From contig NW_019174077.1 of assembly GCF_001642475.1 (NCBI RefSeq), forward strand, positions 1 through 62,226: DNA of 62,226 nucleotides. The letters are read 5' to 3'. Below are positions 33,269 through 45,521 of the stretch, piece by piece. The notes under the pieces are model-generated. The model saw nothing but the letters and a program-made list of their open reading frames with translations, did not search any database and was not told the origin of the DNA. The stretch's first letter is position 1. Each line of letters opens with the position of its first letter. The position numbers and the translations under genes are program-made. This stretch comes from Fonsecaea monophora. Taxonomy: Eukaryota > Ascomycota > Eurotiomycetes > Chaetothyriales > Herpotrichiellaceae.

Positions 33269-34095
33269 TCATGAGTCCTCAACGACGACAGTCTGCAGGC
33301 CCTTGGCTTCCCTCTCCTTGACGTTCACGGCTTGGACGTAAGAGTACAGCTTCTCCTTGGCACCCTCTTCGTCGTTTCTCTTCCGCGAGATCCGGACGCG
33401 GAGGCGGAAAGGGACGCCCTTGATGCCCGATTCCCACACCTTTTTGTTCAGCTGGGGGTCAAGTCGCACGTCGCTGGTTCCCTGGAGGCGGAAGAACTGT
33501 CAGCCAAACCGTGGTTTCCCAACAACACAGAACGGACTTTGAAGGGAGATTGAAAAAGAGAGAGAAAAGGGAACTTTAAAAGTTGCCCTCACTTTGGGGA
33601 TATTATATCGCAATGAAGGATAGAAAATATTCAATGTCGCTTCGGGAAGCACACGTACCATAGCTTGTGTGGCGAATTTTCGAATCTCCTTGATCGCACG
33701 GGGCGCTCGCTTCTTGAAGCTGACGCCATGAACCTTTATTTTGTAGAGAGATAATCAGTCTTCCGTCCATAATGCTTGCAAGGTGGGAATTTCGAGAAAA
33801 GTATTGTGAGAGAAAAAAAAGAGGTCGATATGAGACGACGGTCGGAGGCAGGAGCGAGCAAGCCGTTCGGGTGGACTTCATAAAACTGATCCCTCCTCTT
33901 CCCCATCCTCATCTTCTATTCTTTTTGTTCTCTTTGAAAAGGCGCATCTTGCGGACTCGGAGAGGTTCACGGAACAAGTGGTAGACATACTCGCTTGTGC
34001 AAATGGATGGTGTACTCGCGCGCGACGACGTCTCCGATGGCAGATCGCTTGGGCGCCGTCTTCTTCGGCTGGGTCTTGGGGTTGTCTTTCGCCAT
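33269..34095 (-). CDS. RPL31: Large-subunit ribosomal protein eL31
   Basis: Three exons: 33991-34095 (35 codons), 33659-33733 (25 codons) and 33269-33481 (70 codons), all in phase 0 with good GT-AG introns; 130 aa. Sequence features of eL31 are clear: AIGDVVAREYTIHLHKR, VHGVSFKKRAPRAIKEIRKFA, GTSDVRLDPQLNKKVWESGIK and VPFRLRVRISRKRNDEE. It is a component of the 60S subunit near the peptide exit tunnel. The many small exons at the 5' end are typical of fungal ribosomal protein genes. The length is slightly above the usual 115-125 residues because of the lysine-rich N-terminus. Confidence 0.97.
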
Positions 34096-34553
34096 TTTTT
34101 GCCGATATTCTAAGACGGAACGTTTGGTTAGTTGCAGGACACCTTTGAGCTTTGCGATTTTTTTCGGGTGCTAAAGAGGGCGTAGAAGAGGAAGGGAATG
34201 GTGATAGGGGCAAGCAGTGGTTTCTTCATACATACAGTCTGGATTGGCGGAGGACTGGAGATGCTGGCGGGATGTTGAACTGGTTGGAAAAGAAGACGCC
34301 TTTGGATTGAAATTTGGATGTGCGCAGTTCAACCGAAAATGGAAAGGTGATGCCAAGATTTCGGCCACGTGATGTCGGCTTTGGGAAACGCGAAGTTGGC
34401 CTCCAAAGTTCCAGAAGCAGGAGAGATAGACACACGTGGATAGAAATTGTTCCTGTTCAACCCGTCGCAAAGGTCGAATCTACTGTTCTATTTATTCTCA
34501 TCTTCTTTTGCACGCTTGCCTTACAACAACACATTCATCTTTCATCTGTCGTA
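34096..34553. other. Upstream region of the eL31 gene
   Basis: Promoter and 5' UTR of eL31 and the 3' UTR of the amidase gene. No gene recognised. Confidence 0.5.
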
Positions 34554-35503
34554 TCACACCTTTCCAGCACTGACATCAGGATAGACATCAAACCGTCTCT
34601 GAGTATAGATGGGAATGCCCTTCCTCGTCTCCTCGATCTTTGCACCGTCAATCTCAGCATAGACAATATCTTCGTGTTCTTGAGCCTCGACCAAGACTTC
34701 CGCATTGGGATTCACTATCATGGAATGTCCATAGGCATGGTAGGTTGCCTCCATGTCTCTCGCGGGGCTGCACATTGCGACGAAGATCTGATTGTCCATT
34801 GCTCTCGCACGGGCCTGTAGTGTCCAATGCATGGGACCTGTCGTCGTATTGAAGGCCCCGGGATAAACGAACATGAACGCACCCTTTCTTGCAGCTATCA
34901 TGGCGAGTTCGGGAAAGCGAACATCGTAACATATTGCCAGCCCAATCTTACCATATTCCGGAATGTCGACAATAGTCACCTTGTTTCCTGGGGATAACAC
35001 ATCACTTTCCTTGAACTTAATCTTCCCAGGTATGTCGATGTCAAACAAGTGTATCTTTCGATGCGTTGCTAGAAGCTTTCCCGTGGGCGAGAAAACAAGG
35101 GAGGTGTTAAAGTATTCCTTCGTCTCCGGGACGAATTCTGGTATACTTCCACCAATCAAATATGTCTTGGTTTCCGCTGCAACTTTGGACAGCATGTGCC
35201 ACGAGGGTGACTTCTCTTCTGAGGGAGGCGAGGGTAAGACGGTCTCAGCATATTTGGGGAAATATTGACAGCCGTATGGGGAGTTGAAGCATTCAGGGAG
35301 GACGATCATGGAGGCGCCAGCCCTTGCTGCCTCGATAACTTTCGAGCGGGCATGTGCCAGATTTGCAGCTTTGTCACCTCCTATGCATACATCAGAATCA
35401 TTTCGTCGGGCCCGAGTTTTCGAGATTGGGTACTCACCACTTACTTACCTGAAGCAAGCTGCACGAGTGCAAGCTTGAAAGGCTTTGCCAAAAGATTTGC
35501 CAT
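34554..35503 (-). CDS. Nitrilase-superfamily omega-amidase (Nit2 type)
   Basis: Two exons, 35449-35503 and 34554-35380, with a 68-nt intron; 293 aa. The catalytic triad of the carbon-nitrogen hydrolase fold is present: E48 (VLPECFNSPYG), K127 (THRKIHLFDIDIPG) and C169 (GLAICYDVRFPELA). The LHLFDIDIPGK-like motif and the conserved GPMHWTLQARARAMDNQ, plus GHSMIVNP near the C-terminus, fit Nit2/omega-amidase. That enzyme hydrolyses alpha-ketoglutaramate and ketosuccinamate to the keto acids and ammonia. The start MANLLAKPFKLALVQLAS is chosen because it gives the standard first beta strand. The location is likely cytosolic or mitochondrial, since no strong presequence is seen. Confidence 0.95.
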
Positions 35504-36347
35504 GATTGATGTTCAAGTCGTTAAGCTAGCTTGTGAGCTCGGGCAGAACAAAAGACATATGATTCAGGCGCGTCTTTCTGAATTTCCACGAGTCAGATAG
35601 ACGAAGTTCTCCAACAAGATGCGACGTAGAAACCAGTCACTGTCATACTTGGGTCTGAAACAGAAGGTTTGCCGAGAATCGACCCTCTTTTGTCCTCTCG
35701 GCCTCCCGATATCATACCGTCTATCTCTTGATGAGGACCAGATAGTTGCTTCTTCTGGGACACTGACACTGTCCGCGCTAAGGTGAGTTGCAAGATGTCG
35801 TGGCCATCAAATTGCATATGGGACGGACGATATAGCTGAAGGTTGACGACGGGAAGAGAGCTGGTGAGAGGAAAGTCTATATGTCTGATGATTGCTAGAG
35901 TGAGCCATGTGAGGACATACATACAGACGGTGCTGGCTGCGCATGCTCTATTACTTACCGTTCTTTTGCCTCAAGTCTGCCAGACCCGTGTCTCTCACAC
36001 TCGCATCTCTTGCCTAATCTGCAGATCAATGTGAGGGTTCTTTCCCTCGCCTCTGTTTCCCTGGACCAACAGGGCGAAAGTGAAGCGTGTTCGTTCCTTC
36101 TTCACTTTGACACCTCCAATGAGACTTTACTGCTTGTCCATCATTCTTCTCTCTCTCCCACCCAACTCACATGCGCACACTGTGGAACTCCTTCTCTCCT
36201 CTGTTCTCCTCTCTCTGCTTACCTACTTGACGGTGTCTTGACTACGAAGAGCTCAAGGTCAGTCTTGCCCTCTTGCCCCGCTATGTCATGTCCATCTCAC
36301 TCACTCCTCCACGAACAGTTTGCCCGGCTCCAATTGAATCTTTGGCC
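35504..36347. other. Divergent promoter region
   Basis: Upstream DNA of the amidase gene (minus) and the basic-protein gene (plus). A pyrimidine-rich stretch covers about 36100-36300, just before the latter. No gene seen. Confidence 0.5.
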
Positions 36348-37313
36348 ATGGCCGACCACGCCACTGACAAAGCTGAACCTCTCGTGGCCCCTGCAAGTGG
36401 CACCAACCACAACCAGGCCAGCACAGAACCTCCTGTATCTCATACCGGGACTCCAGAACATCAGGCTGCAGCACCCAAAGAAGATGCGGGCACCTCGATC
36501 AACCGTGCGGGAAGCGCCAAAAAGCAGACTCGAACTCCTGCGGTGTTCAGTGCCGCCACTGAGGACAACATTAGGGAGATGATGAATAATGCTCGTAAAG
36601 TGCTTCAAGAAAACGGAAACTCGACCAAGGCAGGAGGTGATTTCGCAGACATGGCATTGCTTGCCACGAATCTCGTGCAACTGATGAACGCCTCTTTCAT
36701 TGTGAGCGCTCTTGGTTATCTGCTAATTTCCGACCGACTAATTTCAATCACCTAGGCCACTGACACCATTGTTCGCGCCGTTGCCTACATGAGAGGTGAC
36801 AGTCAGCTTTCTGCTCGGAGTGCCATCTTTCAAGCTAGGCGGGACCGTCGTGCGCAGAAGGAAGCCGAGCAACCACTCAGTGAAGTGAAGAACAGACCAT
36901 TGACCAATGCTGCTCCAGGTGTTGTTAGAGCAGGGCGAGATTCCACCTTGTCACATGCAAATTCAACCTCCAACAATACGAAAGTCAGTACTGATCTCGG
37001 CCCAACTCAGGGAAACGCTGCACCGGTCAGTGAGGATCAGCAGCAGAAGCCACAGTCGCTTCAGACCAACCCTATTAAGAAGAAGAATCGGCGTAACTGG
37101 AACAACCGACGCTCTATGCGGAAGCTCAAGAACAGTGTTCACCCGGAGGTGCAAGAGAACAAGATGAGTGTGACGGCTAGTACAGTCAATGAGGTGAAAG
37201 AATCGAAGGACGTTGTGGATAAGAAGGCAGCAACGGGCGAGCACAAGCCTGAGACTTCCGGATCAGAGACTGCTGTTGAGCGTGACGGTGCGGTTGTAAC
37301 TGTCAAGGCATAA
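36348..37313 (+). CDS. Basic, mostly disordered protein, unknown
   Basis: Two exons, 36348-36701 and 36756-37313, with a 54-nt intron (GTGAGC...CTAATTTCAATCACCTAG); 303 aa. Starts MADHATDKAEPL. A short helical region at about residues 70-135 (FSAATEDNIREMMNNARKV, DMALLATNLVQLMNASFI, then TIVRAVAYMRGD after the intron) may be folded. The rest is polar. A strongly basic segment (IKKKNRRNWNNRRSMRKLKN) could bind nucleic acid or act as a nuclear signal. I recognise no named domain. The splice joins two coherent parts, so the model is likely right. Confidence 0.75.
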
Positions 37314-37931
37314 AGCAGTCATCCTTGGGGCAGCTTGTGTTGGGTGGTCAAGGGATAGTCTACGTCAACTCAGTGGAGAGTTGCAGATGTCGGTCAAGTA
37401 ACGAATGGGATTAAGGGATATCTTAGTGGCTGTACAGCATTCATGACGGGAAACTTGCAGAACCTGACACGCAAGATGGCGAACGCACATAGCTAGCAAC
37501 CTCTCAATGAACAACTTGATAGCTTTGATACTCACGAGGCCACGTATCTCCCTCTCTCAGTAGCACACTGCGCTTGACTCAACTGCTTGGGAGGAAACTG
37601 ACACCGCGGCGGTGACAGTCAGGCCGTGCAATCCTCCCTTATTTTGAGCTCGAGGCCCGAGTGAGTCCACTATATCCAGGTTCTGTCCAGAGAAGCCGCG
37701 GATTCCTGCATCAAGACAGACACTTCAAATCGGACGAGAAGAAGAATCAGTGACCTCAGCATTCGACCATAACAGGTCGTGTCTGCGGAAATATCCACGG
37801 CCTTTGCACGTAGTAGCTCATCGGCCGCATCTGGTTCGTTGCATGGTCGACATTTGGATCATGAAGATTGTGAGATTCAGGGTTTACATTTGGTGGTGGA
37901 TGTTTGTTCACGTCTGTTAAAGATGTATACC
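37314..37931. other. Convergent intergenic region
   Basis: 3' flanks of the basic-protein gene and of the Zn2Cys6 regulator gene. Nothing recognised. Confidence 0.5.
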
Positions 37932-39557
37932 TTAGCAGAATGACCCCGATACACTCTCCCCAGGCAGGTTGCAGCCACCTGGGGCCTCCTCGCAGGGGTA
38001 ATTCGTGGCGCGAATTTTCTCTGCATTCGCTGACAAGTCGAAAGAGTCCTCTTTCAATCTCTCGGTTGCAGAATATCGCGTCCTGGGTGACGACGACGAC
38101 ATCCGCCGGTCTATTTGCCATTTGCGGTATGCCTGCAGGACATTCCCAGGAAACGCCAGGAGCTCCTTGCAGCTGTGTGACTCGCGACAGGCGTCGCAGT
38201 GGATCGTGGTGATGGGCTCGAAATGTCGGATCAGGGCGTCCAGTGAGTGCAGACGCACGGTCGCGAACCCAGCAATGTCCAGCTCCGGATACAGCATCGA
38301 CAGCACGACCAAGGCACTGTACAGGTGGGCCAGGAAGACAAGGACAAAGGGTTTCGAGCGACTGATGTCGGAAAAGGAGATGGACTCGCGGTTGGTCATT
38401 CCGCAGAACGGGTGGGCGAGCCAGAACGGATCGTACTTTTGGCCGGTCAAGTGGTGTGCCTGAGCCATTCGCAGCATGTCTGCCAGACCCCTCACCGTCG
38501 TGGAAAGCTCTTTCATGTGTCTAATACACGTCCCCAGTCGATTCATTGCGGTCAATCCTTGTTCCAGGAGGAATGCGACGGCCGCGGTAGATGACTGCAC
38601 CGTGACCATCGGAGCAGAGGAAGTCGACAGCTCGGAGGGATAAGAAGAAGTGTTTCCGTCTTGCAAGGCGGCGCATTGGGAATCTTGTACTTCAGGGTGT
38701 ATGTGTTCCCACATACGTCGAGTTCCGGAAAAGGCAGCCCACGGACGCATAGCCTCGGCGACCGCTGCTGTCCCTTGCATAACTCTCCGCCAGTCGGTTG
38801 GAGTCGGCTGGTTGAACATGAGACTGATGGACGCTGCCAATACTCCGTCGGCATTCTCCCGGGAGAAGCTGGCAAGTGCCTGCTGCAGGCCTTTGAGAGC
38901 CAATGATCTGTACCATACCGCGTCCTCCATAACACTTGCCATCCTGGTTAGCTTCCCGATACGGTCGGCAGCGGCCACGATTTGAGCATATGCGACGAAG
39001 TCATACTTTGCTGTGGCTTGAATGCCCCTGTGCTGGTGTTAGTGAAACTTGGCCTTTGCTGGTCAACTCTAGGACAAGGGGGAAGGACGTACAATTCGTA
39101 GGTATCGTACCAAAGCGCAAATTGCCGGGCGTCGTTCTGGTCCAAAACGTTTCCCAGAGAGGCGATGTAGTAGAGGTACCGGAGACCTCGTGGATCCAGA
39201 CCATGCCAATCGAGAGATGACAAGATCTTCAGCATCGGGATCGGCGTATCTCCGTTTTCTCTCCAGGTCTGACATGCGGTCTCGATTGATTCTACCCAGG
39301 CGATGGACCTTGCATAGTCTGACGCCGTGCCTGATGAGTTCGGGTACACGCACACTCGCGAACCTCTAGCACAATTTCGGCTCGTGTCTCTGTTAGTTCG
39401 GCATTGCTGGTTCCCAGTGGCTCTTGGAGCAGCACTATACTCACCACGTAGGCCTGGCCTGATCGCATCTCACCCGCCGGGATAAACAGGTCTTGCATCC
39501 GTCTTTGGATTTGCCATGACTCCTCCGAAGAATAGCGGCATTGGGAGCCATCATCAT
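37932..39557 (-). CDS. Zn2Cys6 transcription factor
   Basis: Three exons: 39445-39557, 39093-39380 and 37932-39027; 498 aa. The first intron (39381-39444, donor GTGAGT, branch CTAAC, acceptor GAG) was placed so that it restores the binuclear zinc cluster. The six cysteines are C21, C24, C31, C38, C41 and C48 in GCKTCLSRRVRC and RPTCRNCARGSRVC. The second intron (39028-39092) joins DTYEL to GIQATAKYDF. The rest is helical, with the pattern of fungal Zn2Cys6 proteins (ALKGLQQALASFSRENADGVLAA, LMFNQPTPTDWRRVMQGT). It is expected to be a nuclear DNA-binding regulator recognising CGG triplets. Its target is unknown; the nearby methyltransferase, MFS and dioxygenase genes are candidates. Three ATGs are in tandem at the start (39549-39557). 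Confidence 0.88.
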
Positions 39558-41418
39558 CTCTCGCTCGACTGCAGTGTACTACTTGACAGCAGCAAGAAAG
39601 CCGACGAGCCCGAGAAGAATATCTAGATCTTCTGATACTGGTGTATCCCTCCCTCTTAGTGAAATCCCGGGCGTCGACATCCTTGGCTGTCAACGCAGGA
39701 AGGCTTTATATCAATCCCCTACATTTCTTGACACAGGCAGGTACTTCTGCCTGACCCACAATCCGCGCCCCCTAAGGTCGCCACAGAGGATTCTTGACGT
39801 CCTTGGGGGTGCCACATGAGGATATCTTTACCGTTAACTATATCAGTCACAGACGCGGTCGGGGAGGCAGAAAGGCAGAAAGAGAGTTCGGCACCGGCTT
39901 GGGACGGAGGCAGGACTTGACCGCAAAGTATTTGGGATGATGCATGTAACGGTGTCCTTTAGGCGGTCGAAGCTTGAAAGCTTCGATGAAGGGGCCAGTA
40001 ACTCCCATCATTTGGGCGCATCGTGTAATGTTTAGCGGGGTGGGCGGTGCAGCAGATCGATCGCCAGTGATGTCGACTCAAACTGCAAAACGTAGAACAG
40101 TCGAAATAGGCAAAAGCTACTCGACTCCCATTGGTGGAGGATGGCGGGATCCGTACAGCCTCGCTTAGTAAGATAAACGCCAAGACCTTCGCCCAGATTG
40201 GCATTATGTAACCATCCGAAGTTGTGCAGAGGCTTGGACATTAAATCCTGGCAGACTATGGCATTTGTGACTGTGGTGGGTTGACGCCGACTGAATCTCA
40301 GAGCCGCAGCTTTGTCATCTCAACAAATGTGGACACTGCGCCACGATAGCTCCATGGAAATGCAGCACCCCTAAACCGTGAACGGGGGCGTCTAACCGAG
40401 CGAGCGAAGCAAGATGGACAATCAATCCAGACATCTTGCACATCATTGCACAGCAGTCTGGTACAAGGTCCAGGATGATTGATTAACCCGACTGATAATA
40501 TCATCAGTCAGGTTTGCAGACGACAGAAAAGTTACCTCACTGGAGCCGAACATTCCTAGAGGCTGGGATGTTTTGAAGAGGTTAGCACTAGGTGAACACC
40601 AAAGCGTCGCTATATTTTGTCATTTTCCAAAGACCATTTGGCTGCATTATGCATGGATAGCTGCTTGTCAGTGACGAAATTAAACTGCTCAAGTCATGAA
40701 CTCTCGTTCTGTCAAAGCCCGTGCTCCTGCCTTAGATACCCAAGTAGAAGTATTGGCGGGCTTTCACCCACATCTGGACGGTGCAGTGCAGCTAACTAAG
40801 CCTATGTAGGCATTTTGAGTGGCACGTTTCAGAGGCTACATCTCCCAGAGTCAACAAGTTATGGCTGTATAGTGTGAACGCGACAAATTTGCAGGGTAAT
40901 TGATGAGTCTGTAGTAGCTTCGAGCTGCTATAGCGATTGCTGCAGCAGTACCTCGAAGCGGCCCAGGAGGGCACTGCCCGACGAAGCCGCACTTTCAATG
41001 GACTATGCCGATCCGGTGACCAAATAAGGAATGTCGGCCGAGTGCCAAGCCTTAGCGTGATGGTAACTATCTGAACAAGTATCATGAACCTCAGTTCTGA
41101 AGCTCGCTGGCACAAGAATAGGACTACTACTTAGTGGCTCCCGACATGTTCCAGAGAAGGACTCCAATCGCTTGCACCCTCTACAGTTCGCCTCAGTGGT
41201 GATTTGAAATTGAAACAGGTATAGAGGGTGCTTAAGCGAGCCACACAGATGGCCCGTCCTCACCGCTCCATTAAACCCGCTGAACGTCGCTCCCATCACA
41301 TCCCCATCAACATTAATTAGACGGGAGGTTATTCCTTCTCAGCCTTTGTCTGATGCCGTTGAACCCCACTCAGTGGCATTGATATCACTTGCTTGATCTG
41401 ACAGTCCAGAAGTGCGAG
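39558..41418. other. 1.9-kb intergenic region
   Basis: No gene is recognised. The region separates the Zn2Cys6 gene (minus) from the LaeA-like gene (plus), so it contains both promoters. A GCTTCGATGAAG string near 39976 is shared with the tandem repeat at 1420, probably by chance. Confidence 0.5.
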
Positions 41419-42450
41419 ATGACTAGTAGTATCTCAGAGATCCAAACGCGTCAGTCGGATCTTGTCATTGAGGTCGACGATGTGGATTCTGCTCTTGGTG
41501 GAGATCTGTCGACTTACACCCGCTCTTTGAGGTCTAGCATTTTCCAGGGTGTACAGGAAAATGGTAGGGCATACCACAGGTACAAAGACGGCTCGTACAT
41601 CCTTCCCCAGGACGACCTCGAGCAGGAACGCCTGGATTTACAGCACGAGATATTCCTGGTCGCGTTTCATCGAAAGCTTTTCCTTGCCCCCGTTCAGCGA
41701 TCGATGCAAGAGGTCCTTGATCTAGGGACAGGAACTGGCATCTGGGCCATAGGTTTTGCCGATCAGCATCCTGAATCCAACGTCCTAGGCATCGACCTGA
41801 GCCCGATCCAACCGCATGCAGTCCCACCAAATTGCAAGTTGAGATTGACGATTTTGAAGCTCGGTGGACCTTCAAGAGAAAGTTTGATTTTATCCATGGA
41901 AGAATGCTCTTAACTTCCTGCTCTGATTTCCCAAGGCTTTTCCGCCGCGCCTTTGATGCCCTGCAGCCTGGCGGGTGGCTTGAAATGCAAGATCTCTACA
42001 TGCCACTGTTGTGTGACGATGGCACACTTGAAGGCACGGCTTACGGGGAGTGGAATAACAGATATCTAGAAGCCTGTGCAAGGCTTAGAAGGGATCCCTC
42101 CTGGACTGCCAAGTACAAGGACTGGATGGTTGAGGCTGGGTTTACTAACGTCAGACAAGAGATTTTCAGGTGGCCAGTCAACCCTTGGGCGAAGAACAAG
42201 GCTCTAAAGGAAATAGGTCTTTGGAACATGCTCAATATGCTTGATGGACTGGACGGTTTCACCGTTCGACTCTGGACCACGGCTTTTGGTATGACGGTGG
42301 AGGAAATTCAAATATTCCTTGTGCAGGTGCGAAAAGATCTGCGCAACACGAGCATTCACTCGTACTGGCCCATGTGAGTATGCAATCCACTCGGAGAACA
42401 GAGGCTGACATTGATGTTTGAGATACGTCGTGTACGGCCAGAAACCATAG
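41419..42450 (+). pseudogene. LaeA-like SAM-dependent methyltransferase, frameshifted
   Basis: The start MTSSISEIQTRQ (41419) leads to an AYHRYKDGSYILPQDDLEQERLDL block, then SAM motif I (VLDLGTGTGIWAI) and GIDLSPIQPHAVPPNC. There the frame is lost. Family-typical sequence (EIDDFEARWTFKRKFDFIHGR, FRRAFDALQPGGWLEMQD) continues in the -1 frame from GTT at 41838. The junction reads TGC-AA-GTT, so one base is missing next to the G at 41838. A final 49-nt intron (42374-42422) is intact and gives the expected C-terminus YVVYGQKP, with the stop at 42450. No intron explains the break. The family includes the secondary-metabolism regulator LaeA and many small-molecule methyltransferases; the substrate is unknown. 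It could be a recent pseudogene or a sequencing error. Confidence 0.85.
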
Positions 42451-43549
42451 GATTGAAAATCAAACAATGTCGCGACTCAGCATCACCAACTCACGGGCCT
42501 CCTGTTGCACACGGTTCGAGGTTGGTACTCATGCTATTGTCGATGGCCTGAGCTTGACCGCGTTCCGAGGAAAGCATTTCTCACCATCCACCTAGGGCCT
42601 CTCTCTCAGCTACGAAGAGGGATCTTTTGAACGGTGCTAGTAGTACTAGTAGCCAGTAGCTAGAGACAAGGAAACTTGAATATTTCTCAGTGGAGGTCCC
42701 GGGTCGAGAAGCTGGGAGAGAAGAGCAAGCGTTGGATGACAACAACCTAAGTCCGACAACAAAGTGCCAATGGACCTGAATTCATCGTCTCTGTTCCCTC
42801 GATGAATTGGGTCCAGCGCGCCTGCAGACAACATACTCAGGTGCGCGTTTGCAGGGTTGCAACCTCGAGAGAATGGGAAGGACGACACGGATAGTCCATT
42901 GCAGTCGGAATATTGTGTTATCCATACACATCACTCTCGTTTATTTCAATTCTGGCCTATCCTGCTGGACCAGAAATGTCCTATTCCATCTTCAACCAAA
43001 ATCCCCCGCAAAATCCATCATCAGCCGATACTCCGCGTGGGGAATCACCCCATCGGTTCACAAGGCCACTGCCACTTATAGCAATGTCTGCACTTCCTCC
43101 CAGGATTTTCATGAGCTGCGACCGAAATGGCACCGGAGGCTATGACACGGCACCGTCCTCCCGTGTTAATGCCGACATTCCCGCCCTTCAAATGTCCAAA
43201 TTCTGCCTATATCTCTGTTTTGCCGTCAAAGTAGCACCTATCGGAAAGTCGCCGGTACATGCGGTACATGGAATACATGAGCCGGTGATTATGCGCGCAA
43301 TCTGTGAAGTCGAAGTGGCAGACGAGGTCGGGAGATTCTCTCGTCAACGGATCCTTCCATCGACCATCACGCTGCGTGGCCTTACTGCAGCGCCTGGACG
43401 ATCTCAATGAGCTTCATTGATTTAGCCTATATCCATCACCGGTCACGGAATCAGTGGTGCCAGAACTGGGACCATAAAGCACACTTCAGCGCTCAGTGAA
43501 CGCTGCTCTCTACTTGGGAAACCCTCCTCAATCGAGAATCTATACTAAC
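42451..43549. other. Upstream region of the MFS transporter gene
   Basis: A 165-codon plus-strand frame at 42913-43410 lacks convincing features. The region is best read as the promoter and 5' UTR of the transporter gene. Confidence 0.5.
43253..43270. promoter_or_regulatory. Tandem CGGTACATG repeat
   Basis: Two adjacent copies of CGGTACATG (43253-43261 and 43262-43270) place two CGG triplets as a direct repeat with a 6-base spacer. They are followed by GAATACATG, and lie 280 bp upstream of the MFS start codon. Direct CGG repeats are typical Zn2Cys6 binding sites, so this is a candidate site. Confidence 0.4.
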
Positions 43550-45521
43550 ATGGACACCAAGACATACGACATCACTCACTCGGAGGATCTCGCTGGTGGA
43601 CGGCAGCAGGAGCATGAATATGGCGACATCCAAGGTACGGCGCGTATACACGCCTCGCGCATGGAAGAGGCTCTTCTGCAGGAGAAGCCGAGACCGCTGC
43701 GAAAGAGCTTCTTGAAATTGTATGCTTGTATCTTCATAGCATATCTCTGCTCGGCGACCAATGGCTTTGACGCAAACACTTTTGGTACGTGCCAGGCCAT
43801 GCCCTTGATCTGACGCTCACTGCTGAATACGAACCCCAGGTGGTCTATCCGCGATGCCACCGTTCATCGACTTCTTCGGCATCAACTCTGACAACCAGGG
43901 TCTAATTGCAGCTCTATATGTCATTGGCAATGTGGCCGGCTCCTTTTTCGCTGGTCCATGCTCAGACAAATACGGTCGACGGGTAGGCATGGCCATCGGC
44001 TCGACAGTGTGCATCGTTGGGACTATTCTCCAGGCCGCTGCGCAGAATCTCGCCACCCTCGAGGGTGGAAGGTTCATCTTGGGAATGGGTGCCGTCCTCG
44101 TGCAGACTGCCGGACCGAGCTACGTCGTGGAGATGGCGTATCCCAAGTATCGTGGACAGCTCACAGGTGGCTTTCAGGCTTGTTTCTTCTTGGGCACCAT
44201 TGTCTCCACCTGGCTCGAGTATGGATTGTACTACATCAACACCAACTCATCATATATATGGCGACTTCCACTGGCTGTGCAGGGCCTCCCATCCGTCCTC
44301 ATACTCTGTTTTGTCCGGTTCATTCCGGAGACGCCTCGATGGTAAGCATGGTGAAAAGGAGACGGTGAGGTAATGTGGTGACTGACTGGTTTTGGGAATA
44401 TCAGGCTCCTAGCTCACGACCGAGTTGAAGAAGCAAAGGCCGTCTTGGTCAAATACCATGGCGATGGCGACCCAGACTCCGTGGTCGTGCGGGTTGAGCT
44501 CGAAGAGATGATGGAGGTCATCCGCATCGACGGCGCGGACAAGCGGTTTTGGGACTTCCGCGAGCTGTTCAACACCAGGGCTGCGCGATATCGCACCTTT
44601 TTGGTCACCTGCATTGCATGGTTCGGCCAGCTCGATCTGCCCCCGACGAGCTATTACTTCCCTCTCATGGCGAAGACGGCCGGGATCACCAGCGTGCACA
44701 TCCAGTTGTTGCTGAATGCCCTCCAGACGCCCATCATGATGGTCGCGGCGCTCTGCGGTCTTCGCTTCGTCGAGAAGCTGGGCCGCCGCAAGGTCCTAAT
44801 GGTCTCGAGCGCCGGCATGTCCGCGTCGGTGGCGGTCATCACGGCGTGCACGGCGAACCAGGCAGGCAAACCCGCCGTCGGGGCCACAGGAGTGGCCTTT
44901 CTCTACGTCTTTCTGGTCGTGTTTGCATTTGCATGGGTAAGCGAGCAGGCTGCCTGCACCATCTTCAGCTCTGCCAATAGGGGACTCCTCTTGCTAACGA
45001 GGGTTTTGCTCTGCACAGACGCCCATGCAGTCACTCTATCCAGCAGAAGTCCTAACATTCACCGCGAGGGCCAAAGGCAAGTTTCTCCTCTTTCCGTCCC
45101 TTTTGCGTTTCCTGCTGTCGCGACTCTCTCTTTCATTTCATTCACAAACACCCCATCCCACTGCAAAGTGCCCACAGAGTTCGACTAAACCGAGTCTAAT
45201 GCGTGTGTGCGCACGCGCGCGTGTGTGTCCCTTATAGGCATGGCATATCTCAACTTCATGGTCAACTGCGTCAACGTGCTTAACACGTACGTGCCGCCCG
45301 TGGCCATCGCCAACTCGGGCTGGCGCTTCTACATCCTCTACGTCGTGTGGGACGCCTTCGGCGTCGTCGTCATCTACCTCTTCTTCGTCGAGACCCGCGG
45401 CCGCAGCCTCGAGGAGCTCGACGAGCTGTTCGAGGCGAAGAACCCCAAGCAGGCCAGTCTGGCGTACAAGCACGTCTTCATCAGGAGTGACGGGACGATC
45501 AAGGACGCGCCGGAATCTTGA
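43550..45521 (+). CDS. MFS sugar transporter
   Basis: Five exons: 43550-43784, 43840-44341, 44405-44936, 45019-45076 and 45238-45521; 536 aa. Twelve hydrophobic helices and sugar-porter signatures are visible: SDKYGRRVGM, the GRFILGMG region, PETPRW, GRRKVLMVSS, the YPAEVLTFTARAKG motif before helix 11, and the C-terminal VETRGRSLEELDELFE. It resembles lactose- or hexose-type permeases of filamentous fungi; the substrate cannot be assigned. The fourth intron (45077-45237) begins GCAAGT and ends TATAG, a GC-AG intron that preserves ARAKG-MAYLNF. It also contains an alternating GT/GC tract (45201-45228). Confidence 0.95.
45201..45228. repeat. GT/GC purine-pyrimidine tract in intron
   Basis: GCGTGTGTGCGCACGCGCGCGTGTGTGT is an alternating purine-pyrimidine run, inside intron 4 of the MFS gene and just before its acceptor site. 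Such runs can adopt Z-DNA in principle. Confidence 0.7.

Noticed and set aside
41830..41845. Unusual intron at the methyltransferase break
   Set aside because: Protein sequence is continuous on both sides with no room for an intron; only one base is missing.
42913..43410. 165-codon frame upstream of the MFS gene
   Set aside because: No recognisable features; overlaps the likely promoter and the CGG repeat.
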